Below are positions 62,101 through 64,000 of a stretch of 64,000 nt of DNA, one piece after another. Both the position numbers and the translations under genes were made by a program. The notes beneath the pieces were generated by a model, which worked only from the letters and a program-made list of their open reading frames with translations, searched no databases and was not told the origin of the DNA. Position 1 is the first letter of the stretch; each line of letters begins with the position of its first letter. This DNA is from CAIZGX01 sp046048875. GTDB taxonomy: Bacteria > Bacteroidota > Bacteroidia > Flavobacteriales_D > Sanyastnellaceae. The stretch lies in assembly GCA_046048875.1 (NCBI GenBank), contig JBJOFG010000002.1:62001-126000 (forward strand), written 5' to 3'.

Positions 62101-63036
62101 ATACGTACTGTACAAAAGTCCGGAACCCGTTGCGTCGAACTTGGAAATCGCAACATCGAAATAATTACCCGTTGTTGGGTTGAAAGTGGAACTGTATGCG
62201 TTTGCAGTTGTGGGGTAATTGTTTGCGAAGACACTTGCACCTGAAACCAAGTTTCCGCTTAAATCATCACATGCCGTAAATCCGAAATTGTTGGCTGCTG
62301 AACCAATAAAAGAAGAGAAAGCAATCTCAGGATCTATGATTAAGGCATAGTTAGAATCGTAGTTTCCCAATTGAAAACGCATACGATTTCCCTCCAAAAC
62401 ATAGTGACAAATCACTTCGATTAAATGTCCGTTTATCGATTGAAAAGCAAACGGTCTTGACTCATAGATTCTTCCGAGAAGATGATGGGTAATGAGACAC
62501 CCAGAGGTATCTAGTTCAAGTTGAAGTGAATCGTGGTAATGCCACGAAATGAGATTTGGATTTGCGTGGGGTGCGAGTTCGAATTGATATTTGATGGACT
62601 TCGATTTTCCGAGAACACGAAGGTTTATGCCTTCGTACACATTTTGAAAATTGATGTTCTGAAATCGCTTGACGTGGTCACTCCATTTTGTTGAATCGGA
62701 ACCTAAGTAGTAATTGAAATAACCAGGTATTTCATCATCTTCTTCTGCCTGATTCAATTCAGCATTTTCCAATTGTTGAAGGAAGAACAACGTTGTTACG
62801 CTTTCCGGAAGCGCTTGGGGTTTATGATCCGGGATGAAGACGGTTGTGTCGAACAATTGATAGGCGAATCCGTTGTTTTGAATCCAGAAGGATCCTCCGG
62901 GAATTTCGGCTTTGTATTGGACTTCTGAAGGCCATTGGCCTTTGTTCTGAATGAAAGAAATCTGCGAATAAATTATTGCTGGCAAAAAAGCCAGGAATAA
63001 CAACAGCAATAATATCTTCTTTCGTTGGGGAAACAT
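59149..63036 (-). CDS. Giant secreted protein with SBBP-like repeats, PKD-like domains and T9SS type B signal
   Basis: The ATG at 63036 gives a 1295-residue protein with signal peptide (LLLLLFLAFLPAIIYSQ). The N-terminal domain begins SFIQNKGQWPSEVQYKAE (DUF7948-type). A beta-propeller-like region of SBBP-type repeats follows (YSTYLGGLHQETPHSV, LLWASYFGGSGADAI, LVYGSYLGGGSSAEH). Then come a PKD domain (FIWNFGDGFTSTAFEPSHVF) and four or so immunoglobulin-like modules with LCLGESVxL and CxxxDS-type repeats. It ends with the gliding-associated type B CTD (PNTVTPNGDGLNDVF). It should be secreted by T9SS. A TATCTTCG box lies 6 nt upstream of the ATG. Confidence 0.9.
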   Translation of the reverse strand: MFPQRKKILLLLLFLAFLPAIIYSQISFIQNKGQWPSEVQYKAEIPGGSFWIQNNGFAYQLFDTTVFIPDHKPQALPESVTTLFFLQQLENAELNQAEEDDEIPGYFNYYLGSDSTKWSDHVKRFQNINFQNVYEGINLRVLGKSKSIKYQFELAPHANPNLISWHYHDSLQLELDTSGCLITHHLLGRIYESRPFAFQSINGHLIEVICHYVLEGNRMRFQLGNYDSNYALIIDPEIAFSSFIGSAANNFGFTACDDLSGNLVSGASVFANNYPTTANAYSSTFNPTTGNYFDVAISKFDATGSGLLYSTYLGGLHQETPHSVVVDSQDRIIVFGVTGSNDFPTSLGAYQSVFAGGNPVMMSTFFTSGHPDGCDFFITKFNASGTLAASTFLGETAADGLNYAYELFYNYGDAFRGEVNVDSNNNIFIGSCVRGNADIAGASTQPNFGGGESDGYVAKLNPSLSMLLWASYFGGSGADAIYALEFANDGDLLLAGGTQSQNFPFCSNGQDPNWNGATDGFILRIDANTFTPVAGTFIGTGEYDQAYFLQTDLNDNVYCLGQTAGTMTITSGLYGQANSGQFIRQYNPSLSTLNWNTTIGTGSGEIDISPTAFLVSDCNQIYFSGWGGHTNSITCPALTCLAYNSTTNNLPITADAFQSATDGSDFYLAVLNASATQLVYGSYLGGGSSAEHVDGGTSRFDKSGSVYQAVCAGCQNNDDFPTTPGAWSSTNNSFGCNLAVFRFDLGQLDAIANVEGPSQICVGSPAQFTNGTLNASDFIWNFGDGFTSTAFEPSHVFNNVGSITVSMIASDINDCYVSDTATVNLQIIDFVPPTIANVNPICLGESVTLNATGSANLLWINNATLSSISGSTAVAAPNNSTTYYVSDFNACGSDTVGVYVNVIILIAEAGPDFTICVGESQALSASGGAVYQWQSSSSLSTLNSANTVATPLVDEQFFVTITTPEGCQDTDSCYVFVEQTVPGGVVYPTIDLCLGESVVLQAEEGLTYSWSPSAGLNSTTIQNPTASPNNSITYNVAITNACGAGNSEVSINVIELNVVASEGGTVCLGEYYPIEASGADFYSWLPFSSVVDASASSTLANAPFSQWITVVGTDVNGCADTDSLFMNILPLPEVDAGPDQYFDYPGSTELFGNTFGLEYNWSPATGLSCTDCAYPTAIPSSPTWYYLTTTNNTGCVGIDSVFVRPYFPVYVPNTVTPNGDGLNDVFLVVGENLTGFHFQIFDRWGILIFETNNPNEPWLAGYKGYFVPNDVYTWKLSFDSIERRQELIGHVTVIR

Positions 63037-63042
63037 GGTCTT

Positions 63043-63050
63043 CGAAGATA
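63043..63050 (-). promoter_or_regulatory. -7-like box of the T9SS type B gene
   Basis: The minus strand reads TATCTTCG (one mismatch to TAnnTTTG), 6 nt before the ATG at 63036. A loose inverted repeat (TCTTCGAAG with a bulged partner) overlaps it. Confidence 0.38.
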
Positions 63051-63089
63051 AGACTACTTCGAAAGACAATGCGTTGCTTTTGTAAAAAA

Positions 63090-64000
63090 CTAGCTGAGTT
63101 TGTCAGCAAGTATTCTCATTTCCATTGCCGGAGAAATCTTCTCATACAGGATGCGGTAAACAGCATCGGCAATGGGAATATCGGCATTGAATTTTTTATT
63201 GATTTCGTGAATGCCTCGCGTTGCGTAGTAACCTTCTGCAACCATGTTCATTTCAATGGTTGCCCATTTCACGCTGTAACCCTTCCCGACCATGGTTCCG
63301 AAGGTTCTATTCCGTGAATACGGAGAATACGCCGTTACGAGCAAGTCTCCGAGATAAGCGGAAGACTTCACGTCGCGGTGGACTTCGTGAACGGCGTCAA
63401 TGAATCGCTCGATCTCACGAATAGCAGCACTTACCAATACCGCCTGAAAATTATCTCCATAACCCAAACCGTGACAAATACCAGAAGCCACAGCATATAC
63501 GTTTTTCAGAATGGCAGACAACTCTGTTCCAAAAACATCTTCTGTTGTGGTTGTCTTTATAAAACGACATTTCAATTGCTCGGCCATGTAATCGGCCTTT
63601 TCTAAATCAGAGCAACCGATGGTTAAATAAGATAATTTCTCAAGGGCCACCTCTTCCGCATGACAAGGACCGCATATAATTCCGATGTTCTCATATGGCA
63701 CATTCCAGTTCTTGTGGAAGTAGCGGGCGGGAATTGCATCGAACTCATTAATAACCCCTTTGATGGCTGAAAACAGAACTTTATTCTCCAAACCTTCTAC
63801 GTTAGCCTCTTGAAACGCAGAATGCACAAAAGCAGAAGGTATAGCCACAACCAAAATATCACAAGCGTTAACTACCTCTTGAAGATTCGAAGAAACATGA
63901 ACCTTCTCCATATCGAATTCAATACTTTGAATGTAGTTGGGATTGTGACCAAACTCTTGAATGTGCTTTACAGCCTCCTCGTTACGCATCCACCAATGCA
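63090..64000 (-). CDS. gpsA: NAD(P)-dependent glycerol-3-phosphate dehydrogenase, N-terminus outside window
   Basis: The frame runs off the right edge; the last codons before the edge read HWWMRNEEAV, as expected about 30 residues into GpsA, after the missing nucleotide-binding motif. The rest is complete: FSAIKGVINE, IICGPCHAEEVA, FGTELSAILKNVYAVASGI with the catalytic Lys, and YLGDLLVTAYSPYSRNRTFG. It makes sn-glycerol 3-phosphate for phospholipids. Confidence 0.95.
   Translation of the reverse strand, partial: HWWMRNEEAVKHIQEFGHNPNYIQSIEFDMEKVHVSSNLQEVVNACDILVVAIPSAFVHSAFQEANVEGLENKVLFSAIKGVINEFDAIPARYFHKNWNVPYENIGIICGPCHAEEVALEKLSYLTIGCSDLEKADYMAEQLKCRFIKTTTTEDVFGTELSAILKNVYAVASGICHGLGYGDNFQAVLVSAAIREIERFIDAVHEVHRDVKSSAYLGDLLVTAYSPYSRNRTFGTMVGKGYSVKWATIEMNMVAEGYYATRGIHEINKKFNADIPIADAVYRILYEKISPAMEMRILADKLS

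Noticed and set aside
63037..63060. Imperfect inverted repeat TCTTCGAAG as a gpsA terminator
   Set aside because: The stem has a bulge and no T-run follows it on the minus strand; it overlaps the likely -7 box of the next gene.

Overview
The window is a compact, gene-dense chromosomal segment of a Bacteroidota bacterium, most likely class Flavobacteriia (Flavobacteriales, in the broad Crocinitomicaceae/Cryomorphaceae/Schleiferiaceae neighbourhood; the family is inference). The evidence is type IX secretion and gliding genes (gldJ, a PorP/SprF protein, porU, porV), cargo with T9SS type A and type B C-terminal signals, many [S]-C lipoproteins, lineage families such as DUF4271, DUF4292 and DUF2723, no Shine-Dalgarno signals at starts, and repeated TAnnTTTG-type -7 promoter boxes. 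I found no rRNA, tRNA, CRISPR array, insertion sequence or prophage, and no stretch over 300 bases lacks a gene.

Layout. 1-5.7 kb: end of a membrane protein, dprA, then hemD, a DUF4271 membrane protein, an RluB-type pseudouridine synthase with a long disordered N-terminus, rplY and prs. 5.8-7.8 kb: an accessory module of three exported proteins (two lipoproteins and one T9SS cargo) divergent from a small XRE regulator; three exact GTTGT-N8-ACAAC palindromes lie between them. 7.8-19.2 kb: housekeeping genes (pth, methyltransferase, rbfA, acetyltransferase, aspartate kinase, cobalamin adenosyltransferase, NamZ-like muramidase, a LolC/E-type permease with an extra domain, cysteine synthase, ornithine aminotransferase, ndk, NADP isocitrate dehydrogenase). 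19.2-21.3 kb: a nitric-oxide sensing unit (lipoprotein, H-NOX, histidine kinase). 21.3-25 kb: a LuxE-like protein, tyrS, murF. 25-33.2 kb: T9SS/gliding genes gldJ, porP-like, porU, porV, then ispF. 33.6-38.2 kb: radical SAM/SPASM protein and a 1178-residue DUF2723 GT-C protein. 38.2-42.4 kb: methylmalonyl-CoA epimerase, a ligand-less Rieske-like lipoprotein, tsaB, an efflux adaptor and a TolC protein. 42.5-47.8 kb: a cytochrome oxidase maturation and subunit operon (ctaB, two subunit III proteins, subunit IV, two SCO-like proteins, DUF420, a small CxxC protein). 47.8-64 kb: Wzi/RemB-like barrel, Rel/SpoT, archaeal-type GGGP synthase with 3-hydroxyanthranilate dioxygenase, an EnvC-like protein, DUF4292 and TPR lipoproteins, a sugar nucleotidyltransferase, dut, a crotonase, a giant T9SS type B protein and gpsA (cut by the window end).

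Functionally this is an aerobic cell with haem-copper respiration, NO sensing, B12-linked methylmalonyl-CoA metabolism (adenosyltransferase at 11.4 kb, epimerase at 38.2 kb), stringent response, and a T9SS whose sorting enzyme, shuttle and several cargo are all encoded here. The best candidate for an undescribed system is the XRE/operator/exported-protein module at 5.8-7.8 kb. Other points of interest are apparently leaderless genes next to -7 boxes, several proteins that keep a fold but have lost metal or nucleotide ligands, and convergent genes that share stop codons.
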